The notes beneath the pieces were generated by a model. The model was given only the letters and a program-made list of their open reading frames with translations, was not told the origin of the DNA and did not search any database. DNA of 51,889 bases from Candidatus Thalassarchaeum betae (lineage in GTDB: Archaea > Thermoplasmatota > Poseidoniia > Poseidoniales > Thalassarchaeaceae): positions 1-51,889 of the forward strand of contig JAKUUP010000008.1 of the NCBI GenBank assembly GCA_022447095.1, given 5' to 3'. Below are positions 1 through 10,900 of the stretch, piece after piece. The position numbers and the translations under genes were made by a program. The number at the start of each line of letters is the position of its first letter. The first letter of the stretch is position 1.

Positions 1-505
1 CTGGGCCGCCATTGTTGGAGTAGTAGCTGTAGCACCAGGCGTTACCCGTGGTCGAGTACAGGCGGTTGGACGTGGTCTCGCCGCCGAAGTAGAGAAGGAA
101 CGCGTAGGTGTCGCCCTGGATGTAGGTTCCAGGATTCGAGTGGTTCCAGCTGAGTGTCGCGGTGACACCGTACCCAGGTGGAGGATCGATGACGTAGTGG
201 TCATTGCAATCTGCGGATGTGTACGAGTACGCAAGACATGCCGCCTCTGCCCCGTAGTAGACGTTGGTCTCGTTCACACCATTCCAGTCGAAGTCCGATG
301 ATAGGTCGATCGCGGTATCGTAAGTGGTTCCCGCGTCAGTCCCACGACAGGCATCCCAGCCTTGACATGGACTCGGCGGAGTCTCCATCTTTTCCTCGGA
401 ATCGCGTAACTCGGGCGGTTCCGTTTGGGCATCGAGCAGCGGTAGCGCGATAGAGGCAATCATCAGTATTGCTAGACAAACGGAGCGTGGGGCGTTCTCG
501 TTCAT
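1..505 (-). CDS. secreted protein, N-terminal part (runs off the window)
   Basis: This is the first 168 codons of a larger gene whose 3' end lies outside the window, read from an ATG at 505. Residues 1-26 look like a Sec signal peptide: a basic start, then a hydrophobic stretch ending near LLDAQ. A cysteine-containing linker follows (CQGWDAC), then TDAGTTYDTAIDLS and a Tyr/Asn-rich beta region. The DAG...T..A opening also begins the beta domains of the next gene (695-3943), so I infer a related pre-peptidase C-terminal-like (PPC) extracellular domain. The two genes share strand and are 189 bases apart. A TATA-like box at 538-547 suggests its own promoter. The function is unknown; it is probably a cell-surface or secreted protein. 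Confidence 0.7.
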   Translation of the reverse strand, partial: MNENAPRSVCLAILMIASIALPLLDAQTEPPELRDSEEKMETPPSPCQGWDACRGTDAGTTYDTAIDLSSDFDWNGVNETNVYYGAEAACLAYSYTSADCNDHYVIDPPPGYGVTATLSWNHSNPGTYIQGDTYAFLLYFGGETTSNRLYSTTGNAWCYSYYSNNGGP

Positions 506-537
506 AGGTGTCACTAGGTCCCATCAGACTATGTGAA

Positions 538-547
538 TCATATAATC
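538..547 (-). promoter_or_regulatory. TATA-like promoter element of the secreted-protein gene
   Basis: On the minus strand the sequence reads GATTATATGA-like, centred about 40 bases upstream of the ATG at 505. Transcription starting about 25 bases downstream of the box would leave a short leader of roughly 15 bases, as is common in archaea. The box is called by eye from AT content and spacing. Confidence 0.45.
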
Positions 548-567
548 GTGTCGCCAGATGCTCGTCT

Positions 568-584
568 CACCCCCTTTAGGGGTG
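568..584. repeat. inverted repeat CACCCC-n5-GGGGTG between two secreted-protein genes
   Basis: Two perfect 6-base arms flank a 5-base loop. The element lies downstream of the calcium-repeat gene (stop at 695) and just upstream of the TATA-like box of the next gene. It could be a hairpin at the end of the first transcript or an operator for the second. Position alone does not separate these options. Confidence 0.35.
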
Positions 585-694
585 GGTTATGAAAAACAGT
601 TCCTGTTGCCCGGTTTTCCGGAATCATGGCCGATAATCACAGAAATATAGTGGAAATTACCATCTCATAGGGTTCTGAACTTCTCCACGCGCCG

Positions 695-3600
695 TTACTG
701 CAACTCCCAACTATCGTCAGGTTGCCGTACCCATGTCCCGCAGTCCTCACCTGTGTACTGCATCGGCTCGGTCTGGACGTAGTCGCCGCCATCAGGCAGA
801 TCCTCCCAACTGTCGACTGTGACAGGGCCCTGGGGCTCAGAGGAGGCAAGGTCCTCAAAACCGGGAGGGGGCGGAGGTCGAGACGTCCCGAAATCAGGTG
901 GAGGAGGAGGTGCTGGAGGTACCTCAGGCTCCTCCATCTCGGGCTCTGCCTCTGGCTCCTCTGCCTCCTGCTCCGGCTCGGGCGTCATCTCCGGCTCTGG
1001 GGCCAAGATGGTGCGAGTTGGGGGCGATGGAGGCACCTCATCGTCGGTCCACCCTTGGGGCTTCTCCTCTCGGAGGGCGGGTTGCCGGTCGTAGCGCTGA
1101 TACTCATCGTCCTTCCAGGTCTCCTCGGCCTGCCCGGTGCGGCGCCCCATAGAGAAGGCGACAACACCCGCGATAATCGCGAGTATGAGGGTGAAAACCA
1201 CGCCCGTGAGCACCGGGTTGAGCTTCATCTTGTCTACAAGGGTCAGCGGGTGGCCGTTGTCGCCAAGGCCGTCGCCGTTTCGGTCCTCCCACTCGGTCCC
1301 ATCGAATGGGAATACGTCGAGCGCGTCGAGTACTCCGTCGTTGTCGTCGTCTGCGTCAATAGCATCGCAAGTGCCATCTCCGTCGTTGTCGGCCGGCATC
1401 ACAGTGGCAACCAGAGCATCTCCTAGGCCGCCGCTGCTGAAGCACAGCACCTCGAGGTTGTCTGGCCAGTCGTCACCGTCATCGTCGGTGTCGGCGTTGT
1501 TGCCGATGCCGTCGCCGTCGGTGTCCTTGGTCTCCGCTGGGTCGAATTGGAATGCGTCGTTGATGTCGAGTACCATGTCGTTGTCGTCGTCATTGTCGAC
1601 GACGTCGCAGACCCTGTCGCCGTCGAAGTCCGCAGGGAACGAGTTGGCATCCATCGGGTCTGTGCCGCAGTTCGGCTCCTCGAGGTCGGACCAGCCATCG
1701 CCGTCGTCATCCTCGTCGGTGTTGTCGCCGATGCCATCGAGATCGAGATCGGCCCACTCCGTGGCATCGAACGGGAACATATCGTCGATGTCGTCGACCC
1801 CATCACCGTCGTCGTCATCGTCCATCGGGTCGTCACAGAGGTGGTCGTCGTCGAAATCATCGGGTGTGCTGAATGCGGAGAAGGGGTCGGACTCGCAGTC
1901 GATCTCATCGGTGTCCGACCAACCATCGTTGTCGTCATCCTCGTCGGCGTTGTCACCAAGGCCGTCGCCGTCGTTGTCCTCCCACTCGGTAGCATCCAAC
2001 GGGAAGGCGTCGCTGTTGTCGGGGTAGCCATCTCCATCATCGTCGATGTCCTCGTTGTCCCCGATCAGGTCACCATCGGTGTCCACCCACTCGCTCGCGT
2101 CGAGCGGGAACGCGTCGGTCACATCGGCGTAGCCGTCGTTGTCGTCGTCGCCGTCAACGGCATTGCAAGAGCCGTCCTGGTCAGTGTCGAGAGGTAGTGA
2201 ATTGGCGTCCAGTGGGTCGGAACCGCAGGTGGCTTCGATGGCGTCGCTGAAGCCGTCTCCGTCGTCGTCGATGTCCTCGTTGTCCCCGATCAGGTCACCG
2301 TCGGTGTCCAGCCACTCCTCGGAGTCGAACGGGAACGCGTCCTCGGAGTCGAGGTAGCCGTCGTTGTCGTCGTCATCGTCCATCAGATCACAGATCTGGT
2401 CATCATCGTAGTCGTCAGGCTGGCTGTTGAAGGAGATTGGATCGGAGCCGCACTGGTACTCCTCGGAGTCGGTCCAGCCGTCGCCGTCGTCGTCCTCGTC
2501 GGCGTTGTTGCCGATGCCGTCGTTGTCGGTGTCCTCCCACTCCGTGTCGTCGAGCGGGAACGAGTCGTTGGCGTCATCGTAGCCGTCTCCATCGTCATCA
2601 TAGTCCATGACGTCGCAGATGCCGTCTGCATCGGTGTCCTGTGGCACGCTGGAGGCATCGTCTGGGTCGGAGCCGCAGGTGATCTCGTCCACGTCGTAGA
2701 ATCCGTCGCCGTCGGTGTCGAGGGTGAATATCCAGATGGTCATGTTGTAGTCGCCCTCGCCTGAACTAGCGTAGATCTCGATCAGGACCGTTTCCCCTCC
2801 GACGTAGGTGCCGTTGGAGGTGACCTCCTCAGGGCTGCTGAACGTCTGGGATGTATCGATAATGTTGCTCGCTGGATTCGGCATCAAGGCCAGTGCTACG
2901 TCGAAGTTGGCCTCGCCGGTATCGAAGGAGACGCTGACAGATATGCCGTAATCGGCAGGGACGTCCACCGAGTACTCATCGGCTGGGTCGTCGGCGTTGG
3001 AAGCCCAGCCAGTGAAGTCGTTCTGGCCTATGTTGGTGATGATCCCAGTGGGGTTGTCGTAGTCGTCGGAGGCATCGTCGCCTGTTCCCGAGTCGTTCTG
3101 GTTGTAGACGGGAGCGGAAGATATGTTGTCGAACCAGATCGTCAGGGTGTAGTCATCACCACCAGTCCATGCCCTGACCATTAGGGCTACATTTGTCCCA
3201 CCAACCGAGGAATTGTTACTGGAGACTGTGTTAGGTGAGTTGCTGTTGAAGCCCTGTCCGCCTGGAAGGTAGGCTCCGTTCTCGTCGTACAAATGGAGGT
3301 GGAAGGTTACACTGGAGGTGTTCCAAGATACGCTTGCGTTGATACGGTGGTAAAGTGGTACAGGGAGGTCATACCAGTCGAACTCGTCAATACTATTGTC
3401 GGCATAGCCGTAGTATGTCGCATTCGTGCCATTTAGGGATGTCCTTGCAGCGTATGTGTCGCCAGCATCGCCACCGGTGTTTGCGTCGTTCTGGGTCGGC
3501 GGCGGGGTGACCGCGAATATCCAGATCTGCAGGGTGTACTGGCCCGAGCCGCTCCAACGGTCGACGTTGATGTAGACAGTGGTACCGCCGACACCGGTCC

Positions 3601-3943
3601 CGTTGGAAGATACGCTATCGTAACTCGAAATCGAGTAGCTGGAGTCTATCGTACTTCCATTCGAGTCGTACAGTAACAGGTCAAAATCGGCTCCTGACGG
3701 GGACGTTAGACCGACCGCTATGCCGGTGTCGGTCGACATGTTGACCCCGTAGTAGTCGTTGTCGTCGCTGCCCGAGGTCAGGTTTCCGTAGTAGGTGTCG
3801 TTCGAAGCAGGAAGCCAGGCGGCCGTGGAAAGGGTGTCGCCGGCATCGCCGCCGGTACCGGCATCGTTCGCTACCACCAACCCGGCCATGCAGGAAATCA
3901 CGAGGAGTGCAGTCAGTGTTCTTGCTGCGCTCGCGCTCGACAT
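695..3943 (-). CDS. large secreted membrane-anchored protein: PPC-like domains, calcium-binding repeats, polyproline cytoplasmic tail
   Basis: This is a 1082-residue surface protein. A signal peptide covers about residues 1-25. Three related beta domains follow (about 26-145, 150-275 and 280-405), each opening with a D-rich DAGDT-type motif and closing with YTLTIW or YNMTIW, resembling PPC domains. Residues about 410-895 are tandem acidic repeats of the type DTDGDGIGDNADEDDDGDGW, as in thrombospondin type 3 calcium-binding repeats. One transmembrane helix (about 905-930) precedes a 153-residue cytoplasmic tail. The tail is rich in Pro and Glu, carries PPPPPDFG and PPPPPGFED, and ends in a Trp/Gly motif (DSWEDLPDGGDY...GTWVRQPDDSWE). 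The ATG at 3943 sits inside a 7-base inverted repeat. An adhesive or structural calcium-dependent role is likely; the tail implies an intracellular partner. Confidence 0.8.
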   Translation of the reverse strand: MSSASAARTLTALLVISCMAGLVVANDAGTGGDAGDTLSTAAWLPASNDTYYGNLTSGSDDNDYYGVNMSTDTGIAVGLTSPSGADFDLLLYDSNGSTIDSSYSISSYDSVSSNGTGVGGTTVYINVDRWSGSGQYTLQIWIFAVTPPPTQNDANTGGDAGDTYAARTSLNGTNATYYGYADNSIDEFDWYDLPVPLYHRINASVSWNTSSVTFHLHLYDENGAYLPGGQGFNSNSPNTVSSNNSSVGGTNVALMVRAWTGGDDYTLTIWFDNISSAPVYNQNDSGTGDDASDDYDNPTGIITNIGQNDFTGWASNADDPADEYSVDVPADYGISVSVSFDTGEANFDVALALMPNPASNIIDTSQTFSSPEEVTSNGTYVGGETVLIEIYASSGEGDYNMTIWIFTLDTDGDGFYDVDEITCGSDPDDASSVPQDTDADGICDVMDYDDDGDGYDDANDSFPLDDTEWEDTDNDGIGNNADEDDDGDGWTDSEEYQCGSDPISFNSQPDDYDDDQICDLMDDDDDNDGYLDSEDAFPFDSEEWLDTDGDLIGDNEDIDDDGDGFSDAIEATCGSDPLDANSLPLDTDQDGSCNAVDGDDDNDGYADVTDAFPLDASEWVDTDGDLIGDNEDIDDDGDGYPDNSDAFPLDATEWEDNDGDGLGDNADEDDDNDGWSDTDEIDCESDPFSAFSTPDDFDDDHLCDDPMDDDDDGDGVDDIDDMFPFDATEWADLDLDGIGDNTDEDDDGDGWSDLEEPNCGTDPMDANSFPADFDGDRVCDVVDNDDDNDMVLDINDAFQFDPAETKDTDGDGIGNNADTDDDGDDWPDNLEVLCFSSGGLGDALVATVMPADNDGDGTCDAIDADDDNDGVLDALDVFPFDGTEWEDRNGDGLGDNGHPLTLVDKMKLNPVLTGVVFTLILAIIAGVVAFSMGRRTGQAEETWKDDEYQRYDRQPALREEKPQGWTDDEVPPSPPTRTILAPEPEMTPEPEQEAEEPEAEPEMEEPEVPPAPPPPPDFGTSRPPPPPGFEDLASSEPQGPVTVDSWEDLPDGGDYVQTEPMQYTGEDCGTWVRQPDDSWELQ

Positions 3944-3958
3944 GGCCTAAGGGCCATG
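3941..3958. repeat. inverted repeat CATGGCC-TAAG-GGCCATG over the start codon
   Basis: Perfect 7-base arms with a 4-base spacer overlap the ATG of the calcium-repeat surface gene. In RNA the element could sequester the start codon; in DNA it could be a palindromic repressor site. A comparable GGCC-rich palindrome lies before the second calcium-repeat gene (47963-47978). No regulator is identified. Confidence 0.4.
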
Positions 3959-4023
3959 AATACCGCTTTGAACTTTGGCACGGAATGATGGTGCAGAAAA
4001 TGCACCGCCACAGCAATGCGGTT

Positions 4024-4875
4024 TCATTCGTATGAGTAGAATCCCTGACCGCTCTTTCGCCCGAGTTTACCCTCATCGACCATCTGCACGAGCAGAGGGG
4101 CTGGGGCGTACTTGTCGTCTGCCAGTCCCTCTTGCAGGACGTTCATGATGTGCAGCAAGGTGTCCAAGCCGATTAGATCGGCCAGAGCGAGTGGTCCGAG
4201 GGGGTGGTTCATCCCGAGTTTCATGATGCCGTCTATGGCTTCCGGCTCGGCCACGCCCTCCTGCAGTGCGAGTACGGCTTCGTTGAGCATCGGGCACAGG
4301 ATCCTGTTGCTGATGAAGCCCGGAGAATCATTGCACGACAGAGCCGTCTTGCCCATCACCTCTGCGGCCCTGACCACTGCCGCATTGACTTCGTCAGAGG
4401 TCTGAGTGCCATTGATGATCTCGACCAGTCGCATTATCGGGACGGGGTTCATGAAGTGCATCCCGATGACCCGGTCCGGCCTGCTTGTAGCCGCGGCGAT
4501 CTCGTCGATACTGATGCTCGAAGTGTTGCTAGCGAGGATGGTTTCGGGCTTGCAGATACCGTCCATCTCGGCGAAGGTCGAGAATTTCAGTTCAGGGATC
4601 TCCGGGATCGCCTCGACGAGGAGGTCGCATTCTGCAGCTGCGCCTTTGTCTGTGGAGGCGCGCACGCGCGCGAGGGCCGAGTCGGCTTCCCTCTGGCTCA
4701 TCCTCTCCTTGGCGACGAGTTTGCCTAGGGAGTTCCCTATTGCCTCCATGCCACGTTCTACGAAAGACTGCTCGATGTCGATCATCGTGACCTCGTACCC
4801 CGCGCACGCCGCGACCTGTGCGATGCCGTTTCCCATCTGACCCGCACCGAGAACGGCGATGCTGCGAATCTCCAC
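4024..4875 (-). CDS. hbd: 3-hydroxyacyl-CoA (3-hydroxybutyryl-CoA) dehydrogenase
   Basis: This NAD-dependent enzyme oxidises 3-hydroxyacyl-CoA to 3-ketoacyl-CoA in beta-oxidation, or acts in reverse in butyrate-type pathways. The N-terminus carries the Rossmann motif GAGQMG, followed by the acidic residue binding NAD ribose in MIDIE. Family motifs LASNTSSISI, GMHFMNPVPIM (with the catalytic His), SPGFISNRIL and the C-terminal GLDTLLHIMNVL and GRKSGQGFYSY are all visible. I chose the GTG at 4875: it gives VEIRSIAVLGAGQ and 283 residues, the usual family length, 31 bases after the protease stop. ATG codons at 4938 and 4923 are in frame but would overlap the protease gene. Together with the acyl-CoA dehydrogenase at 11159, it points to fatty-acid oxidation. 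Confidence 0.88.
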   Translation of the reverse strand: MEIRSIAVLGAGQMGNGIAQVAACAGYEVTMIDIEQSFVERGMEAIGNSLGKLVAKERMSQREADSALARVRASTDKGAAAECDLLVEAIPEIPELKFSTFAEMDGICKPETILASNTSSISIDEIAAATSRPDRVIGMHFMNPVPIMRLVEIINGTQTSDEVNAAVVRAAEVMGKTALSCNDSPGFISNRILCPMLNEAVLALQEGVAEPEAIDGIMKLGMNHPLGPLALADLIGLDTLLHIMNVLQEGLADDKYAPAPLLVQMVDEGKLGRKSGQGFYSYE

Positions 4876-4906
4876 GGAAGAGCCAGAAGCAGGAAGGGGA
4901 TGAGGG

Positions 4907-7900
4907 TTACTCAGTGGCTTCATCGCCGTATTCGGCAACCGGCTGGTTGGCTACGGCCTCGATCTCTGACATAATCTCATCGAGATCGGGGCCGTGCTCC
5001 TCTATCATGAGTCTGCGCGCCCGTCTGCGCCTGAGGACTGTCAGTGGCAGGACGGTAACCGAGAGCAGCGCTATCGCGGCTAGGGAGAACCACCAGAGCA
5101 TCGGCCCAGAGTTACGAGCGTCCTCGATGGCCCAGTCTATCCACTCCTGCTCCAGCACCTCTATCGACATCGAGTTCTGGTTGTTCGCTGCATCGACGGA
5201 GAGTCCGTTGATCGTGTGGTTCCCTGGCGTGGGTGGGATCTCGATGGTGACAAGGAATTCCCCGGTCGAAGGGCACACGAACTCCTCGTCGTCTGCCTCC
5301 GTCCACAGCATCACGGTGGAGCCCTGTTCGCACACGCCGCTCACGACCCGGCTGGTCTCGAGTGTGCTGGTCCGATTGGTCACCTCGTAGAAGTTCAGTG
5401 CGGGCGCTATGGTGTCCTTTACTATGGACAGCGAGTAATTGTCGACATGGTCGAGGGCGTGTATCTCGATCAAGAACTGGTTGTCGCCCTCCTCAAGGTC
5501 GAAGACCACGCTCACTATGCTCGCACCGCGCTCAATCAGGTGCCTCTGGCCGCTTTCGGCCCTGCTCCACCATATCTCTTGATCCGGACCGCGCTGCAGG
5601 ATAGCCTCGACCGTCTCTATCGCCCCGAGCCCGCCGTTCCAGTCAGCGGTGACGTGGGTGCTGTATATCGCGGGGTCGAGTAGTATGCTCCTACACTCGA
5701 GGAACCTGTTGTCGTTCTCCTGGGGCTCGGTCATGTCCACTGCCTCCAGACATACCTCGTGCACACCTGTGTGGTTGAGCTCGAACAACGCGCCACTAGT
5801 GACTCCAGTACGCTCGCTGACTAGCACCCCGTCTATGGTGAACCGGACGTGGGCCTCCTCGCTCGACAGCCAAGACAGGCCCTGCCTGTGATCGAAGAAG
5901 GCCGAATCGGTGCCGGGGCTGATCCCCCATTCCACAATCGGCACCGAGCGGTCTAGCCCTAGGGGCCACTCCTCGACGACCGTGTTGTTGGCCCAATCAG
6001 TCATTTCGAGGAAGATGTTGTAGTCACCGTCGGGCAAGGTAGTCGTGTTGATCTCGTACTGAGAGATGAGGGTGCTCTGCCCCGGTGTGTCCTCCATTGT
6101 GATTTGCGGTATCAGCGAGTCGGATTCGCATTGCACGGTCTGATGCGGCGAGTTCACTGCCTGTAGCCTCAAGCACCAGTCCCGGATGTCCACGGGTATC
6201 GAGACGGTCAGCGTCCCCTCGCTCATGTTGACTGGATTGGCCATCTGCTCCAAGGTGTAGTGATAGCCGGCTTGGTCAGCCACGTCGAGCAGCGTCGCAC
6301 TGGGCGCATGGGGGTCGAACACGACCACGAAGTTCCTAGTGAACGAGTTACCAGCAGCATCGCTGACCTCAATATCGAAGATGCTGCTGCCGTGCACGTA
6401 GAAGAACGACGAGTCGTCGTCGGCTCTCTCTTCGGCCTCGGTTAACTGGAAGGTGAACTCTCCGAAGCCGCTCTCGTCGAGCTCGATCTCGGTATCGCCG
6501 TGTCTCGCACTGGCACCGGGCTCAGTCTGGAGTGTGTAGATCATCGTAGCTTCGTTGGTTATCCACGGGATGTTGGAGATGGACACAATCGGAGCGGTGG
6601 CATCGTAGGACACCGAGAGGTGGGCCTCGTCAGAGTTGTTCGACCTGTCAGTCAGGTCGGCTCTGTAGTCATGCCATTTCTCCACCTGTGGCAGCGTGGC
6701 GTTCACCCAGACCTCCCTGAACGAGACGTTCTCGGGCATGGCGAAGTGGTTGCCGCTGTTCCAGATGGCAGTCAGGTTGTGGTGATTGCCATCGGTGTCG
6801 ATGGCTTCGACGAGGTCAGCGACGGGTACGCTGGTGTCCTCGTCAGCAGGTTCCCAGTTCAGATCGTCGAGGCTGAACCCTATGCCTGTGTCGAGAGCGT
6901 GGAGCCTGACCGGTACGGTGACGTTTGTCTGCGTCAGGTTGGCGGGGACCTCGAAGTCGACCTCCGGATCCAACTCGACCAACTCGTAGGTATACGGCAG
7001 CCGAAGGCTGATGTCGCCCTCGATGATGATGTCGATGAACCCGGTCCATATCCCTGCGGTCTCTGGCATCTCGTAAGCGAGATTGACCTGCAGGGCCGAA
7101 GCTGGCACCTGACCTGCTAGGGTCTCGCTTCCGTTAGGCCATATCGCGTCGATCTCTCCCTGAGTAAGCGAGAGTTGGTCGGTAATCACCAGTTCGTCAC
7201 CACCTACCACCTCGATGTCGATCCAGAACTGTACTGTGCCACTCGGCACTGAGTATCCGTGGACGGCTACCGAGTAGAGTCCGTCATCGGGGTCCACGAT
7301 GCGAATCGTCTCGGCGGAGGAGCCGGACCATGAGCGGGTCACCTCCTCGCCGGAGGAGAATGCGCCGTCCCCGTTAGAGTCGCGGAACAGGAACAGGTCG
7401 AGGTCTGCATCGTCATGTGCGTTCATCCGGATGTTCAGCTCGGTAGAGTTCTGGACGGTCATGTTGTGCCACCAAGATGCGGTCATCTTGTTGCCCGAGA
7501 CGTCCTGATATGCCGTCTCGTTGTCGAAGTGGGCCGGCTGGCTCCAACCATAGGCGGTCACCGAGTCCACAGAGAGTGGGACAGTGGAGACTACGTGGAC
7601 CGCGTCCACCCCACTGCCCTCGGCCCAGTCGGTGACCACGCGCTCGAAGCCGGACTCCTCGGCCGCGATGTAGCCGACGGAGATGTTGAGGGGGTTGTCG
7701 TTGGTGGACACGCCGTGCAGCGCGGTATGCAAGACCATCTGGTGCATGCCCTGGGATGCAGGCACAGCGAACATCTCGCGCGAAGTACCAGTGAATGTGT
7801 CCCAGTTGTGCGAGCCCCCGCCCGCGTGGTTGTTTATCGAACGTGATTCGATGAAGAAGGTCGACTCGCCATAGGCATCAGGGTGGTCCTCGGCGTAGCC

Positions 7901-10900
7901 ATGAGGCATCTCGGACAGCCACATGATGTCGATGTCAGTGTAGGGGTTGTCTTCCCAGTCGACATCGAGGATAGCCGTTCCCCCGGTGTCCCATTCCTCG
8001 GGCCAATCGACAGATAGGAAACGCCAGTCGCCGCTCTCAGCCCGCCAGTCCCATCTGGTGGCGCCGCTGATCCACTCCTCGGTGTATAGAGTCTGATTCG
8101 ACACGTTTCCGTCCAGTGGGCCTGCGTCCAGTGTGAACGGCCCTACCCATGGCACGTTCGTCACCACTGGCAGGGTCCAGTTCCTGTGAGATATGGGCGA
8201 TGTCGTGTTCCCCCCTCCAGCCTCGAGTTCGAAAGTCTCTACTAGCACACCGTGCTGATGCAAGCCGGACCTAGCGTCCTGAGGCACTGAGACGGTCATC
8301 TGAGTCGAACTAGAGTCGTTCGCGGAGACAGCCAAGGAGGTGGGCATAGAGATCCAATCATCGTCGGCGCTGCCAAAGGCAGTCCAATCGATCTCGATCC
8401 TGACCGGGTCGTCCGAGAGATGGCCGTTATAGTTCCAGACTCCGAGGAAGATTCCGTCCCTAGCATCCTCGAAGGGCAGACCTACTCTGACCTCGGCATT
8501 TGGCCCGTTGTCCCACCAGTAGGTGACTTCGTCTAGTTCGCTCCCTTCAGTCCAGTCATCAGAGTCGACCATGGAGTCGTTGTCGAAGTCCTCGACATAC
8601 ACCCCATCTCCGTCATCGTCGGTCCAACGGTATATCTGCAGGAAGACTCGTTCCTCGGAACTGCGGTCCTGATTGGCATCGAATGCAGAGTACTCTATGG
8701 TCGCACGCGCGCGCAGTTGAACCGTTTCCGATGGGAGCCTGAAGGTCGGGTCGTCGGAGATGTGCAGTGGTATCAGCAAGTCCGGCCGGCTCCCCTGATG
8801 GCCGTCCCATGTGTCGTTGGCCCCGTCTTCGGTACCGTTGCCGAGGCTGTGCCAAACCTGCACCGTGTGCTCAAGGGGGGCGAAGGCCGTGGGAGTGTAC
8901 CTGAGGAGCACGTCAGTCTGGCCATAGTTGGTGAACTCGAGGTCGACGACCTGCGACTCGCCTGGGTGCATGACGTTGATGTTGGCATCCCTGTGCTGGC
9001 CTTGGAAGGCGCCGCTGTTCCACTGAGCAGGACTTGCCCACCATGTCCCGTTCACCCCGTCCAGAGTGGCTGTGGCCCTCGACGCGTTGAACCAGCCACC
9101 GCCCTGCACGAATGGCTCGTAGCCCCTATCGTCAGAGGTAGAGAGCACGAAGTCCCTGAACTCCTGCGAACCGGGATGGTCGCCGAGGTTGGCCTGCCAC
9201 GCCTGAGCGACCAGTGCCATCAGTCCGGCTGCTATTGGCGTGGCCAAGCTGGTGCCGCCCCACGAGCTCCATGCCGAGTTGGCGTCTGAGCGGTAGTTGA
9301 GGGGGATGTCTCCGGTCGCGGACCATCCGACGGAAACGATGTCCGGGTCCATTCTGCCGACTACGTTGGGGCCGCGGTTGGACCAAGGGGCGTTCTGGCC
9401 CCATGAGTCGCTGGTGCGGCTGCTGAAGGCACCCACGGAGAATATCCCGTGAGCTGCGCCCGGCACTTTGGCGGTGCCGAAGCCATGGCCTCCGTTGCCG
9501 ATGGCGACAGAGTAGGATGTGTTCTGGTTGTACACCCTCGTCAGCCAGTCGAGATAGAGGGAGTAGCCGTCGGCCCCGGCTTCATCGACAGAGGAGTAGC
9601 CGAACGAGAAAGAGCCGATGTGAGGCTGGTCTCCAACAGTCTGAGTTACGCCGTCATAGCCCTCGGCGATGAATCGCCAGCCGTCGAGGGCGTGCCCGCC
9701 GGAGTAGTGGTTGCCAATCGACGAGATTGTGGCGTTGGGGGCCATTCCTAGGACCTTGCCGTCGCTGATCACCCCCTGAGCGGAGACTGCGCTGGCGCAC
9801 AGAGTCCCGTGGCTGCCGGACTCGAGCATGAACAGGGTGAGGTTACCAGCACCGGGTATTCGGTTGGCGTAGCCGTGGCGGGCCGAGTATGTGTCTGTGT
9901 AAGGTGCGCCGTTGTTCCCGTCTGATATCCAGTACACGAGGCCTCCGGAGATATCCCATAACCCGTCCCCGTTGGTATCCAGCCCCGCTGTCTCCTCACC
10001 GGGCCTCATGGGCTCGTCGTTCTGGAACGCGCCATCGCGGTTGATATCCGGATATACAGTCTCATAGAGACCCGAAACACGGTCGTCGACGACTAATAGA
10101 GGCACATCTCCACCGACCTTGTTCCTCAGGCCTGAATCGGGGTGTTCGCCGAGGTGGTATTCGCCGGAGAGCGAGGCGTTGACCCCGGTGATGTTGTATC
10201 CGGAGGAATCCAGTACGCCGTCGCTGTCGTTGTCGTAGTCGATGAGTGATGTGTCGGCGTACCATGTGTTGCGGGCAGGGTAAGCGTCGCCGTACACCAA
10301 CCAGTAGTACATGCTGTTGTGGTCGAACATCAATGGCCAGCCTTCGTATGGCGACTTCGAATCGGTGACTCTGGCCTGGGTACCGTTGAGGTCGGGATGG
10401 GCGAAGTCGACCCCGGTGTCAGCGATCGCGACCACCATCCCCTCACCTGCGTAGCCACGTTCCCAAGCGTCGTTAGCGCCGTGTATCTCACCGCTACGGA
10501 CAGATTCTGGTTCGTAGTCAGGGGGACTCTCGAAGGGCATGGTATCGTACGGCTCGGGAGCCCTCTCAGCGTCGATTATCGCGATTACCCCCCCTACCAC
10601 GGGGAGCTTGTGGAAGAGCTCGGCCCCCATCCAGAATGTCCTGTGGTCAATCTGACCGTCAACGGGGTCATCGGCCACTAGAGTCTCGCCGTTCTTTGCC
10701 GGCTTCTGCTCCTCGAATGCACCATTGGCATGCTGCCACTCGTTCAGTGTCTGCAGTGAACGTGTGATGACCGTGATTCGGACCTCCGAAGCGCCTTCAT
10801 CGATGCGTTTCCAGAGGCTCGAGTCTACCCACGGTGAACCGCTGGTGATGTCTTCGGTCGCCTCAGTTGGCTGTTGAGCATCAGCATCTATGATGCTGGG

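Noticed and set aside
591-600. T-run (minus strand ACTGTTTTTC) as a terminator of the calcium-repeat gene
   Set aside because: It is about 100 bases downstream of the stop and only five T residues long; plausible but not strong enough to list.
1137-2197. Long plus-strand frames opposite the calcium-repeat surface gene
   Set aside because: They mirror Asp/Gly codon repeats (GAC/GAT, GGC) of the minus-strand gene and encode Ser/Val/Arg-rich low-complexity sequence without domains.
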